Shown here piece after piece: positions 1-7,618 of a DNA stretch of 19,599 bases. The stretch comes from Acidobacteriota bacterium (lineage in GTDB: Bacteria; Acidobacteriota; Terriglobia; Bryobacterales; Bryobacteraceae). The position numbers were made by a program, and so were the translations under genes. Location of the stretch: the NCBI GenBank assembly GCA_023436715.1, contig JAEZIJ010000100.1:1-19599 (forward strand), written 5' to 3'. The stretch's first letter is position 1, and every line of letters begins with the position of its first letter. The notes beneath the pieces were generated by a model. The model saw only the letters and a program-made list of their open reading frames with translations, was not told the origin of the DNA and ran no database searches.

Positions 1-190
1 TGTTCTATATCCTCGATGCGGCGGCGCAAGGCACTCATCCGAAACGAACGAAACGGAGATCCTTTCCTCGCGCCGCTTGGCATCGTCGTCGCACATTCCC
101 CGCGCGCAAGGAACCACGATGAGCTTAGTTAAGTGGCATTGGGCGAAACCGCCTGCCCCACACTAAAATAGAGGTGAGGGGCTTTCGGTC
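1..190. other. Upstream flank, no gene recognised
   Basis: Reading frame 1 is open from the window edge to a TAA at 130-132 (about 43 codons), so the tail of a gene starting outside cannot be excluded, but the peptide is Arg-rich, low in complexity and matches nothing I know. From about 160 the sequence is the leader of the next gene: an AT-rich TAAAAT at 164-169 could be a -10 box, with only a poor TTGGGC 19 bp upstream as -35. A purine-rich GAGGTGAGGGG at 171-181 serves as the ribosome binding site for the ATG at 191. Confidence 0.4.
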
Positions 191-949
191 ATGAAAATCG
201 TAGTGATGGGCGGTACTGGACTCATTGGATCGAAGCTTGTGAAGAAGCTTCGTGGGCAGGGGCAGGAGGTCGTAGCCGCGTCGCCCTCTTCCGGCGTCAA
301 CACCCTCACAGGCGAGGGACTCGCGGATTCGCTGAAGGGCGCTTCCGTGGTGGTCGATGTAACGAACTCCCCTTCCTGGGAGGATGCGGCAGTGCTGAAG
401 TTCTTCGAGACATCAACCAGTAACCTCCTCGAGTATGAAGCGGCCGCGCGCGTGGGACATCACGTTGTGTTGTCGGTCGTAGGGACGGAACGTATGCTCG
501 AAAGCGGCTTCTTCCGCGCAAAGCTCGTTCAGGAGAACCTGATCAAAGCATCCTCAATTCCGTACTCCATCGTACGCGCGACGCAGTTCTTTGAGTTCGT
601 ACAGAAAATCGCCGATCTTTCCACCGAGGGTAACGAGGTGCGCCTGCCTCCTGTCCTCTTCCAGCCTATGGCAGCCGATGATGTCGCCAGTGCAGTTGGC
701 AGAATCGCAATGAGCTCGCCTGTGAATGCCACCGTGGAAATAGGGGGTCCCGAACAGTTTCGTCTGGATGAACTCGTCCGGCGGGACCTGGCTGCGCGCA
801 AGGATCCACGCGAGGTAGTCGCCGACCCGCACGCGCGCTACTACGGTATCGAGGTGAGCGAGAGGACGCTCGTTCCTGACGACGACGCGCGACTCGGCGA
901 GACGCGCTTCAAAGACTGGCAGGCTGCCCCAGCTAAAGCCGCGAAGTAG
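191..949 (+). CDS. NmrA-like NAD(P)-binding atypical SDR
   Basis: This 252-aa protein begins with a nucleotide-binding strand and glycine motif GGTGLIG (residues 7-13), the NmrA/atypical-SDR pattern that binds NAD(P). It lacks a convincing SDR YxxxK catalytic pair, but has the 'LSVVGTER...FFRAKLVQENLIKASSIPYSIVRATQF' layout of the NmrA/YwnB-like subgroup, where Lys in FxxK replaces part of the active site. The size is typical for the subgroup. Members act as redox sensors or quinone/unknown-substrate reductases; the substrate cannot be read from sequence. The ATG at 191 has a GAGGGG-type Shine-Dalgarno about 9 nt upstream. It appears monocistronic and its last 17 bp overlap the end of the convergent lipoprotein gene, so the two transcripts must be antisense at their 3' ends. 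Confidence 0.9.
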   Translation: MKIVVMGGTGLIGSKLVKKLRGQGQEVVAASPSSGVNTLTGEGLADSLKGASVVVDVTNSPSWEDAAVLKFFETSTSNLLEYEAAARVGHHVVLSVVGTERMLESGFFRAKLVQENLIKASSIPYSIVRATQFFEFVQKIADLSTEGNEVRLPPVLFQPMAADDVASAVGRIAMSSPVNATVEIGGPEQFRLDELVRRDLAARKDPREVVADPHARYYGIEVSERTLVPDDDARLGETRFKDWQAAPAKAAK

Positions 950-2597
950 TGATGGGCGTGTCGGAGCGGGACCAGGCTTTTCGGAAGCGTTGATCCACTT
1001 CGGCGGCTTCGGTGGATTTGCCTTGGGCGCGCAGGGCGGCGGAGAGGCCGCGAAGGGACCAGCCATTGTCGCGGTGGCGGGTCAGGTCTTCGCGGAATAC
1101 CTTTTCGGCGTCGCGGGCGCGACCGGCTTCGAGCAGGATAGCGCCCAGGGTCTGGCGCGGGGGAAGCGGCCAGTCGGGCGGTTCGGAGTAGAGGAGGTGG
1201 TCTTCGACTTCGACGGCTTTGCGCGCTTCCTCTACGGCCGCGGCCGTGTTCTTGCGGGCAGCGGCGATCTCCGCGGCGAGCGTATGGACAGGGATCTTGC
1301 CGATGACGCCAAGGCTGTTCACTTCGAGAACTTTCATCTCGACCAGAGTTGGATCGGCGGCGACAGTCCGAAGCTTCGCCAGTTCGGCATCGGCTGACTT
1401 GAGATCGTTGCGGCGCACGAAGGCGAGGCCGCGGGCATAGTGGCGCGCGACCTGCACGAACTTCATCGCCGGCCCCGGGTCGGGCTCGGCCAGAATCTCG
1501 TCCCACTTGCCGAAGCGAACCATCGCCATCAGCGGCGTGGCCTTGAGCAGATAGCTGAAGGCGGGCTGCTGGGCGTCTCCGTGCGAATGGTTGGAGGCCA
1601 CTTTCCGCGCTGCGTCGATCGAATCCTTGGCGCGTCCCTCCATGGAGAGCGCCGCGAACAGGAAATGGACGTTGTGCGGATAGTAGGTTGCGGGATAGAT
1701 GCCCTGGGCGCGGCACTGCGTGATGTAATCCTCGTCGGCGGCCACGGCTTTGATGTTGGAGTCCACGGCGTCGGCATAGCGGCCCACGCGGATGTAGATG
1801 TGCGCGGGCATGTGAACCAGGTGGCCAGCGCCGGGAACGAGCTTGCCGAGCTTGTCGGCGCTGGGGACGGCGCGGTCGGGGTCCGCGGAGGCTTCCACGG
1901 CGTGGATGTAGATGTGGTGCGCTCCGGGATGGTCCGGCGACGCGGCGATGGCGCGCTGAAGGGCTGCAACGGCCTCATCGACACCTGGCTTGGCTTTGCC
2001 GTCCTTGGTCCAGTAGTCCCACGGCATGGTGTTCATCACGGCATCGGCGTACAGCGTGCCGACGTCGGGATCGTGGGGAAACCGGGCGGCCACCGGCTTC
2101 ATGGCGGCGGCGTAGGCGGCATTGAGCCTGGCGCGATCGGGCTTTTCGTCGGAAGAGAATCGCTGTGCGAGCGCGTCGATCAGGGCAACCTCGACGGGCT
2201 TGAGGCCGGCCTTGTTCTGCAGCGCCTTCCGGATGGCGGCATGGCCCTGCTTTTCCCGATCGGGACCGATGGCCGGATCGTTGATGTTTGGCGCCAGCGC
2301 GAGCGCCTCGCCCCAATAAGCCATGCCGCACTTGGGGTCCAGCCGGGAAGCCTCACGGAACGACCGGACGGCTTCCGCGTGATTGAATCCGTAGACAAGG
2401 ATGAGACCCTGATCGAAATACCGCTGCGCCTCGGGCGACGACGTGGTGATGGGCCGATGGTAGTTCCCGAGGTTGGACAGCATGGGCGAGAGCCTGCCGT
2501 CGCGGGTCATGTGGTTGAGGCCCGATTCGTGATTGTGCGACTCCCGGCAGCCGCAGAGAGCTGCCAGCATGAGGATGGTCAAGGTGCGGAATGTCAT
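933..2597 (-). CDS. TPR-repeat lipoprotein
   Basis: This 554-aa protein starts with a short signal peptide ending in a lipobox, LCGC (Cys16 or so), so it is expected to be lipidated and anchored on the periplasmic side. A His-rich stretch follows the Cys. The mature part is helical with tetratricopeptide-type repeats, for instance 'YFDQGLILVYGFNHAEAVRSF' near the N-terminus, a HHIYIHAVE/HMPAHIYIRVGRYADA block in the middle, and two classical TPRs near the C-terminus (AGRARDAEKVF, QGKSTEAAEV). Such proteins are common in Acidobacteriota and usually have no assigned function; a scaffold or binding role is inferred from TPRs alone. The Shine-Dalgarno upstream of the ATG is weak (CTGGGAT). The 3' end overlaps the NmrA-like gene by 17 bp. 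Long + strand open frames lying over this gene are GC-rich codon shadows. Confidence 0.88.
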   Translation of the reverse strand: MTFRTLTILMLAALCGCRESHNHESGLNHMTRDGRLSPMLSNLGNYHRPITTSSPEAQRYFDQGLILVYGFNHAEAVRSFREASRLDPKCGMAYWGEALALAPNINDPAIGPDREKQGHAAIRKALQNKAGLKPVEVALIDALAQRFSSDEKPDRARLNAAYAAAMKPVAARFPHDPDVGTLYADAVMNTMPWDYWTKDGKAKPGVDEAVAALQRAIAASPDHPGAHHIYIHAVEASADPDRAVPSADKLGKLVPGAGHLVHMPAHIYIRVGRYADAVDSNIKAVAADEDYITQCRAQGIYPATYYPHNVHFLFAALSMEGRAKDSIDAARKVASNHSHGDAQQPAFSYLLKATPLMAMVRFGKWDEILAEPDPGPAMKFVQVARHYARGLAFVRRNDLKSADAELAKLRTVAADPTLVEMKVLEVNSLGVIGKIPVHTLAAEIAAARKNTAAAVEEARKAVEVEDHLLYSEPPDWPLPPRQTLGAILLEAGRARDAEKVFREDLTRHRDNGWSLRGLSAALRAQGKSTEAAEVDQRFRKAWSRSDTPITTSRL

Positions 2598-2668
2598 TAC
2601 ATTATCCCAGTTAGGTCCATTCTAAGCCTAGTGGCGATAATGGAATGAGAGATTTCACATGTATGAAT

Positions 2669-2693
2669 GGACAGGCCAGGAGGCCTGTCCCAC
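2669..2693. repeat. Dispersed hairpin repeat, copy 1
   Basis: A perfect inverted repeat, arms GGACAGGCC and GGCCTGTCC around a 4-nt AGGA loop, followed by CAC. It starts immediately after the TAA stop (2694-2696) of the Nramp-like gene when read on the minus strand. The same sequence occurs at 13864-13890 after another stop codon. No U-tract follows, so it is not a classical intrinsic terminator, but the stem (9 bp, nearly all G/C) could protect or end transcripts. I regard it as a dispersed intergenic palindrome (REP/MITE-like). Confidence 0.85.
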
Positions 2694-4031
2694 TTACACG
2701 ATCCACGTGACGATGAGTCCGATGTTCGCCGCAAAAATCACCGTCATCGTAACCCACCCCAGTACATTCATAGGACGGCTGTTCACGCGCTCTCCCATGA
2801 TCGCTTTGTTGTTCGTCATCAACATGATTAGCAGCATCAGGGGCGGCGTCGAGAAGCCTTGTACGATTCCCGCCCAAACCAGAACCTTCATAGGGTTCAG
2901 GCCGAAGAAATTCATGCTCATTCCGAGCAGGGTAACCGCGAAAATGGCGGCGTAGAACTTCTTTGCCTCCGAGGGTTTCGCATGCAACCCATGCTTCCAC
3001 CCGAAAGTCTGAGCGAGGTCATACGCCGCACCGATGGTCATGACCGGCACTGCGAGGAAACCCACCGCGACCACTCCGACTGCAAATAGCAGGCCGGCGG
3101 CATTGCCGGCCAGCGGCCGAAGGGCTTGTGCGGCTTCCGCGGCCGTGTTGATGTCGGTCTTTCCCGCAGGGAAGAGCGTCGAGGCAGTCGAAAGAATGAT
3201 GAAATACATTACGATGCTGCAGAAGAGCATGCCGACGATCGTGTCCCATCTGGCCCTTTTCAGCTCTCTATCCGTGACCCTCCTTCGCTCTGTGGCACCC
3301 GCGCGGCCCCCCGCAATCCCTTCTTCCACCTCCACATTGGATTGCCATGTGTAGAGATAGGCGGAGAGCGAGGTGCCGATGACGGCGACAAGCAACGAAA
3401 GGAATTCACGATTGAGATGGATGGTCGGAATCAACGTCCCTCTCAGGACGGATGCCAGGTCGGGCCTGGCCAGAGCCGCGGATCCGATGTAGGCCAGCAT
3501 GGCCAGCGCAAGCCATCGGAATATGTTCCTGATGAGCGAATACGAGCCCCAGAATTGGAGGGCCAGGATCGCGAAGGTCGTCCCAACGACGATCCACTCG
3601 GTGGGAACGGGTATCAACAGCCTGAGCGCCGCGGCCATTCCACCAAGGTCGGCTCCCGCCTCAATGGTGTTCGAGATAAGGACTCCGACCAACGCGGGAT
3701 AGAGAACCCATCGTGAGTAGTTTGCCCGGATCTTGGCGAACAAGCCTTGTCCCGCGACGAGCCCCAGCTTCGAGGAGAGGTACACGACCGCGATCATCAT
3801 TGGGAACGCGACCGGGGCCGCCCAAAGAAATGACGGCCCTAGCTTCGCGCCTGTGGTGGCGTAGGTTCCGATCGCCGATGGATCGTTGTCCGCCGCACCG
3901 GTAATCAGGCCGAGTCCGACTGACCTACGGACGCCGTCGCCGTCGGGCCTGGACCCGTTGCCTGTGCGCGATTGCGCTTGTGCGGACTGCCTCGCGTGAT
4001 GCTCGGACAGAGGATGACGAGCAGCAGCCAT
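2694..4031 (-). CDS. Nramp-family divalent metal transporter (divergent motifs)
   Basis: This is a 445-aa polytopic membrane protein with about 11 hydrophobic segments after a polar 35-residue N-terminal tail. The order of helices, including the TM1 'GLITGAADNDPSAIGTYA' and TM6 'VIGTSLSAYLYTWQ' unwound segments, identifies the Nramp/SLC11 fold for proton-linked or facilitated divalent metal uptake. The metal site is unusual. The canonical TM1 DPGN is DPSA (residues 50-53), so the ligand Asn is missing, and the TM6 Met-Pro-His is Ser-Ala-Tyr (223-225). These changes place it with Nramp-related proteins whose substrate may not be Mn/Fe; Mg2+ has been shown for one Nramp-related subgroup, but I cannot say this protein belongs to it. 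The ATG at 4031 has a good GGAAGGA site 6-8 nt upstream. It is transcribed alone. Confidence 0.88.
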   Translation of the reverse strand: MAAARHPLSEHHARQSAQAQSRTGNGSRPDGDGVRRSVGLGLITGAADNDPSAIGTYATTGAKLGPSFLWAAPVAFPMMIAVVYLSSKLGLVAGQGLFAKIRANYSRWVLYPALVGVLISNTIEAGADLGGMAAALRLLIPVPTEWIVVGTTFAILALQFWGSYSLIRNIFRWLALAMLAYIGSAALARPDLASVLRGTLIPTIHLNREFLSLLVAVIGTSLSAYLYTWQSNVEVEEGIAGGRAGATERRRVTDRELKRARWDTIVGMLFCSIVMYFIILSTASTLFPAGKTDINTAAEAAQALRPLAGNAAGLLFAVGVVAVGFLAVPVMTIGAAYDLAQTFGWKHGLHAKPSEAKKFYAAIFAVTLLGMSMNFFGLNPMKVLVWAGIVQGFSTPPLMLLIMLMTNNKAIMGERVNSRPMNVLGWVTMTVIFAANIGLIVTWIV

Positions 4032-4124
4032 ATTGTTCCTTCCGCAAACCGCCTGGCAAAGTCACAGCCGGGGGCTATTCGCAGTGGAACGGATACCGGC
4101 AGAAATCGTTGCGGGTTCCAGGCC

Positions 4125-4140
4125 GGGCGACAAGTCGCCC
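4125..4140. repeat. Short inverted repeat GGGCGAC-AA-GTCGCCC
   Basis: A perfect 7-bp dyad with a 2-nt centre lies in the leader of the Nramp-like gene, about 95 bp before its start. It is more plausible as a dimeric-regulator operator than as an RNA hairpin because the loop is too small. Its role is a guess. Confidence 0.35.
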
Positions 4141-4246
4141 ACGCCCGCCGATGTGAGGTGTACGACGGCTCGCAGTACGGGCCGGCCGCGAGACCGAAAG
4201 CCTTGCGAAGAGACCCAAACCGCCCTGGTTCTCTGGCGGATATACG

Positions 4247-4268
4247 ATTCTCCGCGGGAACGGAGAAT
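4247..4268. repeat. Hairpin-forming dyad upstream of the transporter gene
   Basis: A perfect 8-bp stem (ATTCTCCG / CGGAGAAT) with a 6-nt loop lies about 215 bp upstream of the Nramp-like start. On the minus strand it would form a stable hairpin in a long 5' leader; on either strand it could be an operator. Just upstream in the leftward direction is TATTAT (complement of about 4285-4290), a possible -10, without a good -35. Confidence 0.35.
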
Positions 4269-4529
4269 TTGCCCCTCTGCCCTGAATAATAGCACAGCGC
4301 TGCCGTGCCACGCCCGGAATTCACTCGGGCGGAACGACAAGGCTCCACGGGCGAAAACCGTACCTATCCTGTAAACACCATGTTGCTGAATTGGGCTGAA
4401 AAATTCACGAATAAAAATGTCTCTCTATGGTTCAATGGTCTACAGAGACCGGCTCTGGCGCGGTCGGAACCGCGCGGGAATACGGGGCCGAAGAAACCAG
4501 AAAACCAACAAACAGAGGGAGACAGAGAC

Positions 4530-4988
4530 ATGGAATCGAAACCCACGTTTGAACAAGCGCAACTCCATTTGCAGCTTTACGAGATGCGCCGGGAGCCGAA
4601 ACTGCGGCAGGCGCGCGATTGGTTTTTTGCGAACTACTTTGCAAACAACCTGGATGAAGCCATGCGGATCGCAGCGCCGGGAACGGAAAACGGCACGTAC
4701 TACATGATGGTGGTGAGCTACTGGGACCAGGCTTGCGCACTGCTCAATTACGGCTTGCTCCACGAAGACCTGTTTTTCGAGACGAACGGCGAATTCTTCG
4801 GGATATGGGAGCGCGTCAAGCCTTCTCTTGATGAGGGCCGGAAGCGATTTTCGAATAAGGGATACCTCGCGCATTTGGAAAAAGCCGCGAAACGGTACGA
4901 GAACTGGATTGAGCAACGCTCGCCCGGCAGCCTCGCGGCGATGCGTCAGTTTATGGAACAGGCGCGTCCGAGAGCGACGAGGGCATAA
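4530..4988 (+). CDS. Conserved-looking small hypothetical protein
   Basis: This is a 152-aa protein with no signal peptide or membrane segment. It is rich in aromatic and charged residues and mostly helical by eye ('QLYEMRREPKLRQARDWFFANYF', 'YYMMVVSYWDQACALLNYGL', 'EFFGIWERVKPSL'). The pattern is reminiscent of DUF4760-like proteins, but I cannot confirm that. I chose the ATG at 4530 because a strong AGAGGGAG lies 8-9 nt upstream; the frame is open for another 75 codons upstream, but that part looks non-coding (low complexity, no start context). It stands alone between a divergent transporter gene and the BlaI operon. No function is claimed. Confidence 0.72.
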   Translation: MESKPTFEQAQLHLQLYEMRREPKLRQARDWFFANYFANNLDEAMRIAAPGTENGTYYMMVVSYWDQACALLNYGLLHEDLFFETNGEFFGIWERVKPSLDEGRKRFSNKGYLAHLEKAAKRYENWIEQRSPGSLAAMRQFMEQARPRATRA

Positions 4989-5198
4989 GCAAGTCGCGTA
5001 GGAGAGGCGGGGCACCGGATGGGGACTCCAACCCGGTGGCCTCGCCCTGGTAGGCCTATCGGCCTTGTTCCGCCACGCTATCGACGTTCTGCAGCCGCCC
5101 TTCTCGTTGCGGTTCCCTCACAGGATGCTCCGATCAATCTCGTCCAGGTTCATTCTCTGTACCGGACAATCCGGCTAACTCAGTGGCGGAATCCCTTC

Positions 5199-5257
5199 TC
5201 AAAAAAGTTCTTGTGTGACCAACATCTTTGTAGTAGGATCGCAAACGAGAGTAGTAG
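5199..5257 (+). promoter_or_regulatory. Putative promoter/operator of the BlaI operon
   Basis: Upstream of the repressor gene is TTCTTG, 17 bp, then TAGTAG, a weak -35/-10 pair. The 7-mer GTAGTAG occurs twice, at 5230-5236 and 5251-5257, spaced exactly 21 bp apart (two helical turns) and ending 5 bp before the ATG. TGTAGTA-type half-sites are known for BlaI/MecI operators in staphylococci, so autoregulation by the encoded repressor is a reasonable inference. The dyad partners are imperfect. Confidence 0.4.
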
Positions 5258-5262
5258 ACCCG

Positions 5263-5640
5263 ATGCGGACACCCAGATTGACCAAATTGGAGCTTCAGAT
5301 CATGAACGCGCTCTGGAACCAGGGCGCATGCGCCATCCGGGAGGTTCAGGAAGCATTCCCGGAGTCCGACAGGCCGGCCTACACAACCGTGCAGACGACG
5401 GTGTATCGCATGGAAGCCAAGGGATTCGTACGCCGGGTCAAGAAGATTTCCAATGCGCATATATTCGAAGCGTCGGTCACGCGAGAGGCTGCGCACGGCC
5501 GGTTCATCGACGAGCTGCTGAGCTTGTTCGGCGGCCGGGCGCAGCCCGTGATGGCCCACCTGATCGAATCGGGCAAGCTCACGATGGACGACATTGAAGA
5601 AGCGCGCAAGACGCTTCGGAAGCTGGAGAAGAAAGGATAG
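5263..5640 (+). CDS. BlaI/MecI-family transcriptional repressor
   Basis: This 125-aa protein starts with the MRTPRLTKLELQIM winged-helix motif typical of BlaI/MecI/CopY repressors. The HTH recognition helix is 'AYTTVQTTVYRMEAKGFV' (about residues 39-56), followed by the wing and a helical C-terminal dimerisation region where the family is cleaved ('LLSLFGG', about 82-88). Members bind operators as dimers and are inactivated by proteolysis triggered by the membrane M56 sensor encoded next door. The internal ATG at 5263 is preferred over the 5215 ATG because the family starts with a short lead into T-x-x-E-x-x-I-M and because the GTAGTAG elements would otherwise fall inside the coding region. 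The next gene starts 5 bp after its stop. The regulated signal need not be a beta-lactam. Confidence 0.92.
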   Translation: MRTPRLTKLELQIMNALWNQGACAIREVQEAFPESDRPAYTTVQTTVYRMEAKGFVRRVKKISNAHIFEASVTREAAHGRFIDELLSLFGGRAQPVMAHLIESGKLTMDDIEEARKTLRKLEKKG

Positions 5641-5645
5641 CCTAC

Positions 5646-7580
5646 ATGATCGCCGAATCCGAGTTCGCAGCGTGGCTTTTGCGACAGGCGGGAAACCACC
5701 TGTGGCAGTCAACGGCGTTCGCGGCGATCGCCTTCCTGGTCGCGGTGGCGTTGAGGGCGACGCACGCGCGAACGCGGCATTGGGTGTGGCTGGCCGCTTC
5801 GGTGAAGTTCCTGGTGCCGTTCGGCGTTTTGGCGAGCCTAGGCGGCGTTATCGGATCGTGGGTTGCGCCGGCTGCGCCGGTCGCGCGGATTCCGTTCACG
5901 GTTGAGCAAGCGGTGCAGCCGTTTGCGTTGCCGCCAGAGGCGGTTCCCGTGGTTGCGGCGCCGGCGCCGGGCAGCGCGGCATTTCCGGCTGCCGCGGTGG
6001 TTTTAGCCGTCTGGCTCATCGGGTTCGCAGCCGTGCTCTTTCATTGGTGGAATCGATGGCGCAATGTCCGGGCCGTTGTGCGGGCTTCCGCGCCGGTGCG
6101 GGAAGGACGCGAGGCTGATGCGTTGCGGCGCCTCCGGCCGGATGTCGTACTGGTCTCGTCAGGGGCCAGGCTGGAGCCCGGGACCTTCGGCATTTTGAGG
6201 CCGGTGTTATGGCTGCCCGCGGGAATCGCGAAGCGGCTGTCCGAGACGGAACTGGATGCGATCCTGGCCCATGAGTTGTGCCACCTGCGGCGGCGGGACA
6301 ATCTGTGGGCGGCGGTTCACATGGTCGTGGAAGCGATTTTCTGGTTTCACCCGCTGGTGTGGTGGCTGGGGGCGAGGCTGGTGGAGGAGCGGGAGCGAGC
6401 GTGCGATGAAGAGGTGGTCCGGCTGGGCAGCGAGCCGCAGGCCTATGCGGAAGGCGTTCTGAAAGTCTGCGAGTTTTATCTGGAATCGCCGCTCACGTGC
6501 GCGGCCGGAGTCACGGGTGGTGAACTCAGGAGACGAATCGAGAGCATCATGGAAAGCCGATTCATCAACGAGTTGGGTTTCTGGAAGAAGTCGCTGTTGG
6601 CGGCGCTGTTGGCCGCAGTCGTAGCGTGTCCGCTCGTACTCGGCGCGTTCAAAGCCCAGGCAATGAACGCTGAGGTGCCCTCGATCCGCCTGGCTGGACA
6701 GCAGTCGCCCCATCCTCGGTTTGAAGTTGCTTCCGTACGGCCGTCGAGCTTTGACATACAGCGGGAGGGAGAGAAGGCTTTGAGGTACGGGACAACGGTC
6801 AGGGTCGGCCAGCACGTCCGCGGCGACCGAGTCGAATACACCTTTGTGGGGCCGTGGACACTAATCTGCGACGCATACCGCATCAAAGGGAATCAAGTGG
6901 TAGGCCTGAATGTGCCCAAGGGGGTCCGCTTTGATATTGTCGCCAAGATTCCAGCAGATGGCCGTAAGGAGGATGTATACCTCATGCTACAGGATCTCCT
7001 TGCCGAGCGGTTCAAATTGGCGGTTCACCAGGAAACCAAGGAGCAAAACGTTCTCGCCTTAGTAGTTCGCAAGGGTGGCCCCAAGCTAAAAGCAACATCG
7101 CCAGAGGATCTAGCCCGCACCGATCAGTTGCCGGAGGGGACCCAATTTCCCCCTGTGGGGAGCGGCCCCAGCGTTACCACTACGCGAAAAGGCAGCACCG
7201 CAATACGGCAAGTGATCATTGACGCCGATGTTTTTAACCCTCGAATGCGTGTAGAGGCCCAAGGTATTACCATGGCTGACCTCGCTGACCTATTGGCCAA
7301 ATACCAGGGGGGCGACCGGCGCCTGGTCATGAATGCGACCGGCCTGGTTGGCCGGTTCGATATTGCGCTCGACCTCCACTTTTCCGATATGCAGCCCTTG
7401 ACTCCGAGCGGAACTGCCGCCGGGACGGCAAGCTCCAATCCTGCCGACGCAGTTTCAGAGCCGGGTGGTACATCGCTCACTCAGTGTTTGCGAAAGCTTG
7501 GGCTCGAACTGGTAAGCCGGAAAATGCCTGTAAATGTATTGGTAGTGGATCATATCGAGCAGACACCTACGGAGAACTAA
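5646..7580 (+). CDS. BlaR1/MecR1-type M56 sensor protease fused to TIGR03435 domain
   Basis: A 644-aa membrane protein. The N-terminal half is an M56 peptidase: hydrophobic segments at about 20-38, 46-68 and 113-133, the zinc motif HELCH at residues 209-213, the downstream ERACDEE segment supplying the third ligand, and a final membrane span at about 313-334. In classical BlaR1 a penicillin-binding sensor domain follows. Here the extracytoplasmic part, from FEVASVRPS (residue 359) to the C-terminus, matches the soil-bacterial TIGR03435 family, with its 'LAxLLxxYQ... NATGLVGRFDIALDL' signature near 540-580. By analogy, ligand sensing activates the zinc protease, which inactivates the co-encoded BlaI. 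The ligand is unknown. AAAGGA sits about 8 nt before the ATG. This fusion is a recognised Acidobacteriota trait. Confidence 0.92.
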   Translation: MIAESEFAAWLLRQAGNHLWQSTAFAAIAFLVAVALRATHARTRHWVWLAASVKFLVPFGVLASLGGVIGSWVAPAAPVARIPFTVEQAVQPFALPPEAVPVVAAPAPGSAAFPAAAVVLAVWLIGFAAVLFHWWNRWRNVRAVVRASAPVREGREADALRRLRPDVVLVSSGARLEPGTFGILRPVLWLPAGIAKRLSETELDAILAHELCHLRRRDNLWAAVHMVVEAIFWFHPLVWWLGARLVEERERACDEEVVRLGSEPQAYAEGVLKVCEFYLESPLTCAAGVTGGELRRRIESIMESRFINELGFWKKSLLAALLAAVVACPLVLGAFKAQAMNAEVPSIRLAGQQSPHPRFEVASVRPSSFDIQREGEKALRYGTTVRVGQHVRGDRVEYTFVGPWTLICDAYRIKGNQVVGLNVPKGVRFDIVAKIPADGRKEDVYLMLQDLLAERFKLAVHQETKEQNVLALVVRKGGPKLKATSPEDLARTDQLPEGTQFPPVGSGPSVTTTRKGSTAIRQVIIDADVFNPRMRVEAQGITMADLADLLAKYQGGDRRLVMNATGLVGRFDIALDLHFSDMQPLTPSGTAAGTASSNPADAVSEPGGTSLTQCLRKLGLELVSRKMPVNVLVVDHIEQTPTEN

Positions 7581-7618
7581 CCGGCGCGCTCAGTGGGGAA
7601 ATGCAAGCTGGAGAGAGT

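Larger units (their letters stand above)
4032..4529. other. Gene-free 498-bp divergent intergenic region
   Basis: No coding frame here has a recognisable product; the short open frames on both strands are mutually overlapping and unconvincing. It must hold the promoters for the Nramp-like gene (leftward) and the small hypothetical gene (rightward). It contains two dyads, at 4125-4140 and 4247-4268, and an AT-rich stretch at 4376-4430 with TTGGGC (4391-4396) and TAAAAA (4412-4417), a poor -35/-10 pair for the rightward gene. I looked for features of the yybP-ykoY and M-box metal riboswitches upstream of the transporter and did not see them. Confidence 0.5.

Noticed and set aside
1440..2648. 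402-codon open frame on the + strand over the TPR lipoprotein gene
   Set aside because: It mirrors the minus-strand gene; Gly/Val/Arg/His-rich composition is a typical GC-rich shadow, whereas the minus frame has a lipobox and TPRs.
2669..2693. Intrinsic terminator
   Set aside because: The stem is strong but no T-run follows on either strand, and the sequence is repeated elsewhere; a dispersed repeat is the better call.
4032..4348. Metal riboswitch or small coding gene upstream of the Nramp-like gene
   Set aside because: No conserved yybP-ykoY or M-box core was seen, and the short frames lack start context and family likeness.
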